DNA from: Myxococcales bacterium 68-20
GTDB taxonomy: Bacteria > Myxococcota_A > Polyangia > Polyangiales > Polyangiaceae
DNA: 64,000 nt
Reading direction: 5' to 3'
NCBI GenBank assembly: GCA_001899635.1
Contig: MKVQ01000033.1
Span: forward strand, 100,356-164,355
In this document: one piece after another, positions 8,155 to 16,729 of the stretch
Layout: the number at the start of each line of letters is the position of its first letter
How positions within the stretch are numbered: the first letter of the stretch is position 1
Program-made: the position numbers and the translations under genes
Notes under the pieces: model-generated
The model's database searches: none
Told to the model about the DNA's origin: nothing
What the model saw: the letters and a program-made list of their open reading frames with translations, nothing else

Positions 8155-9393
8155 TCACGCGCGCGGCTTCGCCTCGCCGCCTTCCCGCACGTACGCCTCG
8201 AGGATGGCCTCGTCGGTCTCGCCCGCCGCGGCGGCCTCGAGAGCGGCGCGCAGATCGCGATGCGCCGTGCCGCCTGCGAGCTCGCCGATCCGCACACGTC
8301 CGATCTCGTCGAGCCGTGGTCGGAGCGCCGCGAGCGCCCCGGCACGTGCGCCCGCGTCGGCGCCGGGGTTCTCGACGAGCCTCCAGAGCTCCTCGTCGGG
8401 GACGGCACCTTGGCGGTAGCCCGCACCTCCGCCGGTGATGCGGCGAAGCTCGGCGAGCCACTCCTGTACACCTCGTCCACCGCTGGCGGCGGGGAGGAGT
8501 AGCGCCGCGAAGGGATCGGGCTTTCGATCGACGCACGCGACGCTCTTCTTCACGCGACTCACGAACGCGTTGCACTTCGCCTCCGCGCCTTCACCCACGA
8601 AGCGAAGGGTGAGCGCCTCGCGAGTGTCGAGCTCGACGACCGCCTCCGCCTTCGATCGCGTCACCGTGCGTACACCGGCGAACGGGATCTGGCGCAGGAC
8701 GCCGCCCGCGCGCACCACGATTCCGTCCGCGCCTGCGACGAGGCGCGACGTCAGCCGCATACGGCGCAGGGTCATCGAATAGAGGGCGAGCACGGGGACG
8801 AGCGCGAAGCCGACGAGCGCGTAGCGATAGGCGTGATAGACGACCGCGCCTCCGAGGAGCGCGCCTCCGAGAAGCACGAGCGCGCGCGTTAGCCGCTGGC
8901 CGACCACGGTCCGCAGCGGCGCGCTCTCGACGACGAAGCCCGCCGCATGCCGGTCGTGGCGGAGATCGAGCGCCTCGAGAAGCGTACTCACGTGCTTCTC
9001 GTCCTCGACCAGGATCGCGAGGTCGTCCCTTGCCTTCCTCGCGGCGAGGTGGACGAACCGTCCGCCCTCTTCGCGCGCCTCGACCCAGACGGACTCGATC
9101 TGGTCACGCGGGAGGGCGAGCTTCTTCCGAAACCAAACGCCGGTGCGGTCGACCCGAAGCTCGCCCCGCCGTTCGCCGGTGAGGATCCCCTGCGGCGCGA
9201 TCGCCGGAAGGAGGAGGAATCCGACGGCCTCGAAGCAAGCGATCATCGCCGCGACGAACTGGTACGCCGGGTCGTGCGTCGCCTCGAAGAGGAACGCCAG
9301 GATGGCCGGGAGTGCCAGCGCGGCAGCCACGGCGAGGCCGCGCTGCCTCCGCCGCCTCCGGATCAGGGCGTCGCTGCTGCCGAAGACCGGCAT
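8155..9393 (-). CDS. integral membrane protein with PH-like segments
   Basis: The 412-residue protein has a hydrophobic N-terminal pair (about 20-68) and a second pair (about 168-205). Each pair is followed by a strand-rich segment of the type seen in bacterial PH-like domains (GELRVDRTGVWFRKK and GADGIVVRAGGVLRQIPF). The cytoplasmic C-terminal 150 residues are Ala/Glu/Arg-rich and helical. No catalytic motif is visible. It is divergent from the PP2C gene with 103 bp between the starts, so they may share a regulatory region. Function is unknown. Confidence 0.8.
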   Translation of the reverse strand: MPVFGSSDALIRRRRRQRGLAVAAALALPAILAFLFEATHDPAYQFVAAMIACFEAVGFLLLPAIAPQGILTGERRGELRVDRTGVWFRKKLALPRDQIESVWVEAREEGGRFVHLAARKARDDLAILVEDEKHVSTLLEALDLRHDRHAAGFVVESAPLRTVVGQRLTRALVLLGGALLGGAVVYHAYRYALVGFALVPVLALYSMTLRRMRLTSRLVAGADGIVVRAGGVLRQIPFAGVRTVTRSKAEAVVELDTREALTLRFVGEGAEAKCNAFVSRVKKSVACVDRKPDPFAALLLPAASGGRGVQEWLAELRRITGGGAGYRQGAVPDEELWRLVENPGADAGARAGALAALRPRLDEIGRVRIGELAGGTAHRDLRAALEAAAAGETDEAILEAYVREGGEAKPRA

Positions 9394-9496
9394 GGCGCCC
9401 CCATCATCGCAGAGCGCCCGCGCGCTCTACCAGAAAAGGAGCCGACCTCGCGCCGTGTGTGTCGCTCGGCCGCGCGAGGTCGTAGGATTGAAAACG

Positions 9497-10312
9497 ATGC
9501 CGTACCGGATGCCGGGAGCGCGTACCGTGATCGACTACGCGGGAGCGTCGGTCACGGGACGCCTCCGCGAGATCAACGAAGACGCCTGGGGAGCGATCGA
9601 GAGCGCGAGCGTCTTCATCGTCGCAGACGGTGGCGGGGGCGACAGCTCGGGCCGGCTCGCGGCCGATCTCGCGGTCACGAGCTTCCGCCGCGTCTTCTCC
9701 GTTCGCGACACCGGGCACGCGGCGCACGTCAACGCGCCACCGCACTCGGAGCCGCTCGCCCTCGCGGTGCTCGATGCGAACGCCCGCATCGCGACGGCCG
9801 CCGTCGGAGACAGCGTCGGGATGGGCTGCGCCCTCATCGGCCTTCGCCTCGCACCTCCCTGGCTCGTCGCGGTCTCCGCGGGCGACTGCCGCCTCTACCG
9901 CTATCGCCGCGGCTACGACCCGGCGACCTACGCCTCGGCGGACGAGAAGGGCGGCGAGCTCCGGCGCCTCACCGTCGATGATGTCCTCGCGATCGAGATG
10001 TGGAAGACCGGCGCGACGCTCGATGAAGCCGCGGAGATCGAGCGCGCACACCCGAACGTCGTCACGCGCATCGTCGGTGTGCGCCCCGACCTCGAAGTGA
10101 CCGTCAGCTACTTTCCGCTCGCGACCGACGATCTCTACCTGCTCTGCACCGACGGCGTGACGCGCCAGCTCGACGACCGCACCATCCGCGAGATCGTCTC
10201 CGACGAGGAGCAGGCCCTCGCCGATCGTTGCGATGCGCTCGTCCAGGCAGCCGACGAGCGCGTCGGCGCGGACAACGTCACCGCCGTGCTCCTCCACGTC
10301 ATGGGCGGATGA
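9497..10312 (+). CDS. PP2C-family Ser/Thr protein phosphatase
   Basis: The 271-residue protein carries the PPM metal-site motifs in order: REINEDAW, VADGGGGDSSG, GMGCALIGL, SAGDCRLYRY, LLCTDGVT and GADNVTAVLL. The Asp residues of NED, ADG, TDG and ADN that hold the two Mn/Mg ions are all present. The usual GMGGH after VADG is replaced by GGGGDSSG, so the His normally found there is missing. It probably reverses phosphorylation by Ser/Thr kinases such as the two encoded nearby. The ATG at 9497 puts the first motif about 28 residues in. Its stop abuts the stop of the convergent neighbour. Confidence 0.92.
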   Translation: MPYRMPGARTVIDYAGASVTGRLREINEDAWGAIESASVFIVADGGGGDSSGRLAADLAVTSFRRVFSVRDTGHAAHVNAPPHSEPLALAVLDANARIATAAVGDSVGMGCALIGLRLAPPWLVAVSAGDCRLYRYRRGYDPATYASADEKGGELRRLTVDDVLAIEMWKTGATLDEAAEIERAHPNVVTRIVGVRPDLEVTVSYFPLATDDLYLLCTDGVTRQLDDRTIREIVSDEEQALADRCDALVQAADERVGADNVTAVLLHVMGG

Positions 10313-10954
10313 TCAACCTGCGGTGACGCGGCCGTCCTGTTCGAGCGAGATCGGCGGGCCCACATGCCTTGGCCTCCGGCCACCGGCGACGTCGACGAAC
10401 GCCTTCGTGCGCGAGATCATCTCGCGCACCTCGAACCACGCGGCGCCGCGATAGAGCCGGCGATCCGCGGCGGCGCCTTCGGCCTCCATGCCGAGCGACC
10501 GCGCGACCCAGAGCGCTCGCGGGAGGTGGAACCGCTGGGTGACGACGACGATGCGCGAGGCGCCGAAGACGTGCTTCGCGCGCCACACGGAGCTGTAGGT
10601 ATCGAAGCCGGCGTGGTCCATGAAGATCGCCGACGGTGGAACTCCTCGTGCCTCGAGCCACGACCGCATCGCGTTCGGCTCGTCGTAGTCGGGCCTCCCG
10701 TGATCGCCGCTGACGAGGATCCGCTTCACGCGCCCGGCGCGGTAGAGGGCGAGCCCCTCGGCGAGACGATCGTGGAGCACCCACGACGGCGTACCGTCAC
10801 CGGCCACGCCCGCGCCGAGCACGAGTGCGCAGTCGACCGGCCCCGAGCCCGTACGCCGACTGCCGCCGACGAGCACGGCGGCGTTCACGACGGCGACGAC
10901 GAGCCCGACGGCGACGAGCGCGGCGAGAGTGAGGCGGCGGCTACGGGTGCGCAT
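10313..10954 (-). CDS. SanA/YdcF family (DUF218) membrane protein
   Basis: The 213-residue protein has one N-terminal membrane helix (about 9-30) and then the DUF218 fold. Characteristic segments are CALVLGAGV, HDRLAEGLALYRAGRV, ILVSGDHG, EARGVPPSAIFMDHAGFDTY and IVVVTQRFHLPRALWVA. Length and layout match SanA-type proteins linked to envelope barrier function and vancomycin sensitivity in enterobacteria. It lies 70 bp downstream of the lipoprotein operon on the same strand and could be its last member. The biochemical activity of the family is unresolved. Confidence 0.88.
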   Translation of the reverse strand: MRTRSRRLTLAALVAVGLVVAVVNAAVLVGGSRRTGSGPVDCALVLGAGVAGDGTPSWVLHDRLAEGLALYRAGRVKRILVSGDHGRPDYDEPNAMRSWLEARGVPPSAIFMDHAGFDTYSSVWRAKHVFGASRIVVVTQRFHLPRALWVARSLGMEAEGAAADRRLYRGAAWFEVREMISRTKAFVDVAGGRRPRHVGPPISLEQDGRVTAG

Positions 10955-11024
10955 GACACCCGGTACGCCGAGCTCGACCGATCGATTCCCGGTCAGCGAC
11001 CGATTCTGTCGTGACGAGGAGGCG

Positions 11025-12809
11025 TCAGCGGATCAACGACAGCGGCGTCTCCACGAGCTTCCGCTGGGCCATGCCACCGGGATAGGCGTAGCTCGCGTAG
11101 ATGTCCCACCCCCAGAGCGTCGCGGTGAACGCCCCCTCGCTTCGCATGCGCTGGAGACCGTAGTGGCAGACACCCGTGGCGAACGTATCGCCGGGCTTCC
11201 TGTTCCGTGAGAGGTCGACCCTGACGTATTCGTACTCGCTTCTCGTTCCGATCGGCTTCCATCCCGTCAGGTTGCCGGCGCACTCGAGCCAGACGTCCCT
11301 GAACTCGCCGCCGGTCTTGGCTCTCACGATGACGAGTGACGTCTCGGCATAGGTTGGATCGGCATAGAAGCTGTACGCGTTCAGGTACTGGCCAGTCGGA
11401 ACGACGTTGACGAACTCCGGGTCTCCCCAGCTCGCATGGCCGCTGCTGTCGCCGCCACCTCCTCCGGTCATATGCGCGGCGAGATAGATCGGATGGTCGA
11501 CATCCTGCGTGCGAACGACGAACGGCTCGCCGGTCCCGGAATAGAAGGTGGCCACCTCGCCCGCAGACAAGGTCGTGGGCGCGCCGGGCGGCACCACCGG
11601 ATCGTAGTCGAGCCGCGTCCCGTCGCGCGCCGCGACCATGCGGTAAGGCACTGGCTCCCCCTCGTTGCCGAGGCGCGGGCGATAGCCGACGCCGACGTAT
11701 TCGGATCCCCACTGTTCGAAGGCAGGGAGCTGTTGGGCCAGATGGTCACACGCATAGCGGTTCGATGGGATGCGAGCGCAGACGTTCCCGCCGATGATCG
11801 ACGTCGGCTTGCTCGAAGCGACGATGCTCCCGGTGAGCTCCTCCCCCTGGACGAGCTGCAGCAGCTGCCCCTTGCCGAGGCGGTACGTTGCCGGCACCCG
11901 CGCGAGACTGGCCGGAACACCAGGGCCGCCCTGGATGTCGAGCGTCGGGACGATGGTCACCTCGGTGTCGTCTTCGGAGGCGATGATCTGCGCGGAGGGG
12001 CCTTCGCCCTGACTCCAACCGTTGACGAGGATGTGCTGCTTCGCCCACGTCGCTACGGGGAAGACGAGCGTTGCCGTCGGCGTCAAGCTCGCCGCTCCGC
12101 CGAATGGATAGATGGTCGAGACGGCCACCGGTACGGTCGTCTTCAGATGGAACGCAGAGCCGACGGCGGTACCGCTGATCGACCATCCGCCGACCCTTGA
12201 AGCCACGACGCGAGCCGGACAGGGAATGAACGACGCCGACGAGAGACGAGGAGCGTCTGGATCGCCGTCGGAGACGAAGAGGGCCACACTCTCGTTCGGA
12301 GGAATGGGCCCGACATGGGGAGTCAACGCGGCATCCCCCGGATTCATGCGGAACATCGACTTCGAGACATCGATATCCGCGCCGTCGAGCTCGAGCGATA
12401 CCTCGACCGGCTGGTTCGACGGATTGACGATGTACGCGGCATAGCAGGATGGTGCGAGCTCTTTGTCGAGGGACGGCGGGACCTGGAGATAGAACCCGCA
12501 GCCGTACGAGCTCCGATCGGCGGCCGCGGCGGAGCACGGCTCCTGGCATCGGCCAGCACCGCACGCGAGCTCGGGGCGGCACGTCTCGACGACGGTTCCC
12601 GAGCAGCCCTCGATGACCGAACGACCGTCGAGCGAGCACTGGAGGCGGCAGTCCGGAGCGTCGACGGAGGCATCCCCCTCGAAGGTCACCTCCTCGCGCT
12701 GGCGGAATCCGCTACCCCGGTTGTCCCCGCAGGCGCCCATGTACACGGGGGAGAGCGCGAGCCCGAGAATCGCAACCACGGCTCCGTGAGAGACCCGCAC
12801 CCGCTTCAT
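11025..12809 (-). CDS. IgGFc-binding-like surface lipoprotein
   Basis: The 594-residue product has a signal peptide with a lipobox-like end (YMGAC), a short Asp-rich linker and a Cys-rich patch (about 50-95: CRLQCSLDG, CSGTVVETC, CGAGRCQEPC). A long beta-rich domain follows with segments typical of the IgGFc-binding N-terminal family: YAAYIVNPSNQPVEVSLEL, TTVPVAVSTIYPFGG, ASEDDTEVTIVPT and FVVRTQDVDHPIYLAAHM. Such proteins are thought to bind glycoproteins or matrix at the surface. The ATG at 12809 overlaps the stop of the RCC1 gene (ATGA). It is the last of seven overlapping genes starting with an ECF sigma factor. Confidence 0.88.
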   Translation of the reverse strand: MKRVRVSHGAVVAILGLALSPVYMGACGDNRGSGFRQREEVTFEGDASVDAPDCRLQCSLDGRSVIEGCSGTVVETCRPELACGAGRCQEPCSAAAADRSSYGCGFYLQVPPSLDKELAPSCYAAYIVNPSNQPVEVSLELDGADIDVSKSMFRMNPGDAALTPHVGPIPPNESVALFVSDGDPDAPRLSSASFIPCPARVVASRVGGWSISGTAVGSAFHLKTTVPVAVSTIYPFGGAASLTPTATLVFPVATWAKQHILVNGWSQGEGPSAQIIASEDDTEVTIVPTLDIQGGPGVPASLARVPATYRLGKGQLLQLVQGEELTGSIVASSKPTSIIGGNVCARIPSNRYACDHLAQQLPAFEQWGSEYVGVGYRPRLGNEGEPVPYRMVAARDGTRLDYDPVVPPGAPTTLSAGEVATFYSGTGEPFVVRTQDVDHPIYLAAHMTGGGGGDSSGHASWGDPEFVNVVPTGQYLNAYSFYADPTYAETSLVIVRAKTGGEFRDVWLECAGNLTGWKPIGTRSEYEYVRVDLSRNRKPGDTFATGVCHYGLQRMRSEGAFTATLWGWDIYASYAYPGGMAQRKLVETPLSLIR

Positions 12810-14194
12810 GGCAGCACCACTTCCTGCGGAACGAGGCTCGGTACCTTGAGCTTTCCGCTGCCGAGCTGCCCGTAATAGTTCGAGCCCCAGCAATAGATCT
12901 TCCCGGTCGTCAACAGTGCACACGTGGAGTCCAGCATCGTCCTCACCTGCGCAGCAGGCGCTGGCAGCCCTTTGACCATGACCGCCTCGAACGCATGGTC
13001 CTTCGTCCCGTCCCCCGCTTGGCCGCTCGCGTTGTACCCCCAGCAGTAGACCGCACCGGATGCCGCCACCGCACACCACCGCTGCGGCCGCTCCACGACG
13101 AGCATGGCGTCGACGAGCTTGATGATGATGCGTGTCGTCGCGATCCCAACGAGCGGCTCCGGCGCCACGACGGGCTGCGGCAACGCCCGGTCGAGGCGCG
13201 GCCTGTTGGTCTGACTCCCCGAAACGACCTCGTAGGAGGCGCCCCAGCAGTAGCCGATGCCCCCCGCCGTCGCGCACGCGCTGTTGCTCGTCACATCGAT
13301 CGAAGAGACGTGGCCGAGCGCGATCGCCCTCGGGTGCGGATCGGGGAAGAGCGAGGTGATGCGTGCGAGCGGCGGGTTTGCTCCCCAGCTCAACGTCGAT
13401 CCGTCTTCCCGGAGCGCGAACGAAGCCCCGCCGACAACGACGTCGCGGATCGGCGCTCCGGGAGGAAGGGGCATCGCTCGTGGAGCGAGCTCGGCCCACG
13501 AAGGTGCCGAGTCGATCGGCGCAAGCTGAGCGAAGGTGTTCTTTCCCCAGCAGAGGAGGCCGTCGTCGACCGACGCGCACGTGACCTCCGGGCCCTTGCT
13601 CACGCGCTTCGCGGGCGGGATGGGGAGCTTCACCGGCTCGCGCTCCGTGGTGACCGCGCCTGCGTCGTCGCGCAGATACGGCCCTGTCCCCCAGCACGAG
13701 GCCGCGCCGCTCTTGCTGAGCGCACACGTATGATCGAGCTGTACGATGTCTGTGAGGCCGGCCACACGCGCGGCCGTCGGGCTGTCCTCCGTATCCGTCT
13801 GCCCACGCCCGAGCTGGCCGGCCCCGTTTGCGCCCCAGCACACCGCCGTGCCGTCGCCGAGCAGCGCGCAGAAGCCCTCGCTCCGATCGGCATCGATCGC
13901 CCCGAGCGTCGTCACGAGAGACGTGGCGCACGGCGGCGAGACGCAAGAGATCGGGAGAGGCCCTCCGTCGAACCACCCTGCGTCGCGCGACTCCACGGGG
14001 TCGGACGCTCCGTCGTCGAGCGTCGAAGCGTCGTCCGTCATGGGCGCGTCCGGCCCCGCGTCGGACACGTGGAGATCGATCTCGTCGTCGCCGTCGCTCG
14101 AGCAGCTCGCCACCGCACCTGCCGTGACCGAACAGGTGACGATCGCCAGCGCCGCGGAGAGATGTCTATCAAGGAGTCGTCTTGTGAAGCGCAT
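12806..14194 (-). CDS. RCC1-repeat (seven-bladed propeller) lipoprotein
   Basis: The 462-residue protein has a signal peptide with lipobox VASC, an Asp/Ser-rich linker and then RCC1-type repeats: CWGANGAGQLGRG, CWGTGPYL, CWGKNTFAQL, CWGASYEV, CWGYNASGQAGDG and CWGSNYYGQLGSG. The regular Cys before each WG is typical of bacterial secreted RCC1 proteins. A beta-propeller for binding at the cell surface is expected; no enzyme motif is visible. The ATG at 14194 lies within the 3' end of the preceding gene (26-bp overlap). Confidence 0.9.
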   Translation of the reverse strand: MRFTRRLLDRHLSAALAIVTCSVTAGAVASCSSDGDDEIDLHVSDAGPDAPMTDDASTLDDGASDPVESRDAGWFDGGPLPISCVSPPCATSLVTTLGAIDADRSEGFCALLGDGTAVCWGANGAGQLGRGQTDTEDSPTAARVAGLTDIVQLDHTCALSKSGAASCWGTGPYLRDDAGAVTTEREPVKLPIPPAKRVSKGPEVTCASVDDGLLCWGKNTFAQLAPIDSAPSWAELAPRAMPLPPGAPIRDVVVGGASFALREDGSTLSWGANPPLARITSLFPDPHPRAIALGHVSSIDVTSNSACATAGGIGYCWGASYEVVSGSQTNRPRLDRALPQPVVAPEPLVGIATTRIIIKLVDAMLVVERPQRWCAVAASGAVYCWGYNASGQAGDGTKDHAFEAVMVKGLPAPAAQVRTMLDSTCALLTTGKIYCWGSNYYGQLGSGKLKVPSLVPQEVVLP

Positions 14195-15518
14195 AGCCGT
14201 CACCGATCGCCCAGAGATTGGTATTGGACGTGCCTCGAACCCGATGCACGGGCTGCTGGAGCGGACCGAGCAGCGAGGTCGTCGAGATCTCGTAGCTGCC
14301 GCCGTCCCAGACATTGCTGCCCCGAAGGACGCGGCCCTTCCCCTCCGTGCTCAACCAGAGGTTCCCCGGCTCACTCCACAGCGAGGTCGAGCCGTAGGGA
14401 TCGACCTCGTAGGGCACGGTAGCGAGGTCGACCGAATACCCCGCGTCGTCAGCCGAGATTCGCACCACCTCCCGACGCGCCTTGAGACCGACGACGTCGT
14501 TCGGCGCCAGCGTCTGAATGTCGAGGAGCCAGCCCTCTTCTCCACCGATCATCGGCGTTCCTTCTCGCTCCATGCACGGGAAGAAGATGTCGACGAGGAC
14601 GCCGTCCGCGACTCGTTGATAGCCTGCGGGGGTCTTGCGCACTGCGAGCGCACAGGCCGCCCCGTATCGGGCCCTTGCACCGGAGAACCAGAGATCGTCA
14701 GGGCTCTCGCCGCCGGCCGCCACGAAGATCAGGTGCTCGTCCGGATCCTCGGAGTCGTTCGCAATGTACTCGGGAATCCAACCCGGCGCGCCTCCGTCGA
14801 CGCTCTTCCGGTGATAGATCGTGTTCGTGAGCCACGCGTAGACGTCGCCGGAGCTCGTTCCCCTCACCCCCAGCGCGGGAGAGCACGGTGCCAACCAGTC
14901 CCTCGAGTAGCCCTCGACCGGATCGGGGTCGCACGGGATCATCCAGTCTTTCGGGTAGCCGAGGAAGGCGTCGACCCGGCCGGGCTTGTTGTTGTCTTGG
15001 AGTCGATCGCGTGTCCACGACCAGGGCGCTCCCGGCGCGGACCGAGTCCCGTGATAGATGTATCCCGGCGAGACGGCGTAATAGGCCTCGTTCTCGTTCG
15101 GCGCCCATACGTTCCCGGCGTACTTGCCAATGCCGGGTTCGTTTTGCGTGCCGTCATCGATATAGGCCCAGGTGCCCTGAGCATCGGTCCACTCGAGCAC
15201 CTTGACCCCGAGAACGGGGCTATGCGCGATGGCGAAGGCGCGGCCTGGCAACGGCCAGATGTCCTTCATGGAGAGCTCCGCGTCCGGCAAGGAGGTCGCG
15301 CACCAACCCGCCTTGCTGCATAGCGGTCCGGCGTCGTCGGCCTTCGCGTCCGCGTCCACGTCGAGGTCGGCCACGCTACCGTCCGGGGTCACGGTCTCTC
15401 CCCCGCCCGAATCCGGCCGCAGCTGCGCCTCTTCGGTGCTCGCAGAGGCGGCACATGCCACGGCGCCAGCGGCGACAATCGCGCCCCACCCGCACGCAAG
15501 AACATACGAGGCCCTCAT
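14169..15518 (-). CDS. propeller-like surface lipoprotein (divergent repeats)
   Basis: The 449-residue protein has an N-terminal hydrophobic segment ending in AVAC (lipobox-like), a linker rich in Asp and Ala, then weakly repeated strands with the sense of a beta-propeller: SMKDIWPLPG, KYAGNVWAPNENEAYYAV, TSSGDVYAWLTN, SPDDLWFSGARA and TSNTNLWAIGDGYAL. It is a diverged relative of the next gene upstream and probably arose by duplication. The start overlaps that gene's stop by 4 bp (ATGA). No enzymatic residues are visible. Surface binding is inferred. Confidence 0.82.
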   Translation of the reverse strand: MRASYVLACGWGAIVAAGAVACAASASTEEAQLRPDSGGGETVTPDGSVADLDVDADAKADDAGPLCSKAGWCATSLPDAELSMKDIWPLPGRAFAIAHSPVLGVKVLEWTDAQGTWAYIDDGTQNEPGIGKYAGNVWAPNENEAYYAVSPGYIYHGTRSAPGAPWSWTRDRLQDNNKPGRVDAFLGYPKDWMIPCDPDPVEGYSRDWLAPCSPALGVRGTSSGDVYAWLTNTIYHRKSVDGGAPGWIPEYIANDSEDPDEHLIFVAAGGESPDDLWFSGARARYGAACALAVRKTPAGYQRVADGVLVDIFFPCMEREGTPMIGGEEGWLLDIQTLAPNDVVGLKARREVVRISADDAGYSVDLATVPYEVDPYGSTSLWSEPGNLWLSTEGKGRVLRGSNVWDGGSYEISTTSLLGPLQQPVHRVRGTSNTNLWAIGDGYALHKTTP

Positions 15519-16729
15519 GACTTCGCTCCGAGGGAAAGGAACACGCCTTGCCCACCGATCCAGACGTGGCCCGGTGCAGCCCAGACAGTGGTGAGGTTGG
15601 GACGACGAGCGCCGAGGCCCGCGACCTTCTTACGAGACCAGGCTTTGCCGTCGTAGTGGAGAACGACACCGGCGTCCCCGACGGCCCAGACGTCGGAGGG
15701 CGACGAGCCCCATACCGCGTTGAGGTTCTCGGTCGTCGGGACATCCGCAACGACGTCCCAGGCCGACGGATCGCCCGTGTAATGGCGAATCGTCCCGCGC
15801 ATGCCCACGGCCCACGCCTCCGACTCGGAGGCAGCCCAGACGCCAAGAAGGGCGTCCCACGTCTGGCTATCGAATGCCGCGACGGTCGGCGTGTCGCTCT
15901 CGGCATTCGTTACGCGAATCGCCGCGCCCATCGTCCCCACCGCCCACAGCGCGTTCGCCGAGGCTCCGTGGATGCTCGTCATCTGGCTGCACGGGAGGCT
16001 CTGGTGGCAGAGTGCCGGCTCCACGCCGACGCCGATCTCGAACGTCGACGACGGTGAATGGCGCAGGCGCCAGAGGCCGCTCGTTCGCCCGGGATGCCAG
16101 GCGAACGTCGCGCACCAGAGCGACTCAGCGCCGGGAGCCGCCCACGCCGACTGAAAGACCAGGGATTTGTATTCCTGATACACCGGCGCGGCAGACGACT
16201 TGTGGAGCGCCCAGCCATCGGCGGAGGGCGCGGTCCCGGCGTCCCCCCCGTCGAGACCACGTGCGTAGATGCGATCGAGCATGCCGACCGCGACCTCCCC
16301 CGAGTTGCGCAGCCACAGGGCCTTCAGCGTCTCGTCGCTGCCGAGATCGGATCGCCTCCACGACGTACCGTCGAAGTGAGCAAGGGTCCCGAGCGCCCCC
16401 GCAGCCCAGACGTCGCTCGGAGACCGGCCGCGGATCACGGTGATCCGCGCGCGAGGATCGAGGCTCCCGCCGGCGGTCTTCGGATCGAATGGGCCGTTCG
16501 GGCAGAGCGCGTCTGCGGTGCAGGGTTCTGGGAAGTACTCGCAATCGGCACACGGCTCGGCGTCGGCGGGCGCGGCATCCGCCCCGGCGTCGGGCGGGAG
16601 CGCCGGGTCGGGCACGGCCACGCTGTCGTCAGGAGAAACACCGACGGGCGCCTCGGTCGAAGCGCACGCGGCGACACCCGCCACCGCCGCCGCGACGAGC
16701 CAGGCTGCACTCCATCCAAGCCGGTTCAT
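15515..16729 (-). CDS. WAVG-repeat beta-propeller lipoprotein
   Basis: The 404-residue product has a signal peptide with lipobox VAAC, an Asp/Pro-rich linker with four Cys, and about six blades marked by SPSDVWAAGALGTLAHFDG, GASANALWAVG, ASESEAWAVGMRGTI, SPSDVWAVGDAGVVLHYDG and GHVWIGGQG. These repeats are common in myxobacterial exported proteins and are related to BNR/propeller folds. The ATG at 16729 sits in an ATGA overlap with the Cys-rich gene. It is expected on the outer surface with its four lipoprotein operon mates. Confidence 0.87.
   Translation of the reverse strand: MNRLGWSAAWLVAAAVAGVAACASTEAPVGVSPDDSVAVPDPALPPDAGADAAPADAEPCADCEYFPEPCTADALCPNGPFDPKTAGGSLDPRARITVIRGRSPSDVWAAGALGTLAHFDGTSWRRSDLGSDETLKALWLRNSGEVAVGMLDRIYARGLDGGDAGTAPSADGWALHKSSAAPVYQEYKSLVFQSAWAAPGAESLWCATFAWHPGRTSGLWRLRHSPSSTFEIGVGVEPALCHQSLPCSQMTSIHGASANALWAVGTMGAAIRVTNAESDTPTVAAFDSQTWDALLGVWAASESEAWAVGMRGTIRHYTGDPSAWDVVADVPTTENLNAVWGSSPSDVWAVGDAGVVLHYDGKAWSRKKVAGLGARRPNLTTVWAAPGHVWIGGQGVFLSLGAKS

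Noticed and set aside
12810..13976. Minus-strand extension of the IgGFc-like gene over the RCC1 gene
   Set aside because: The product lacks conserved content and the RCC1 frame is clearly coding; the ATG at 12809 begins a signal peptide.
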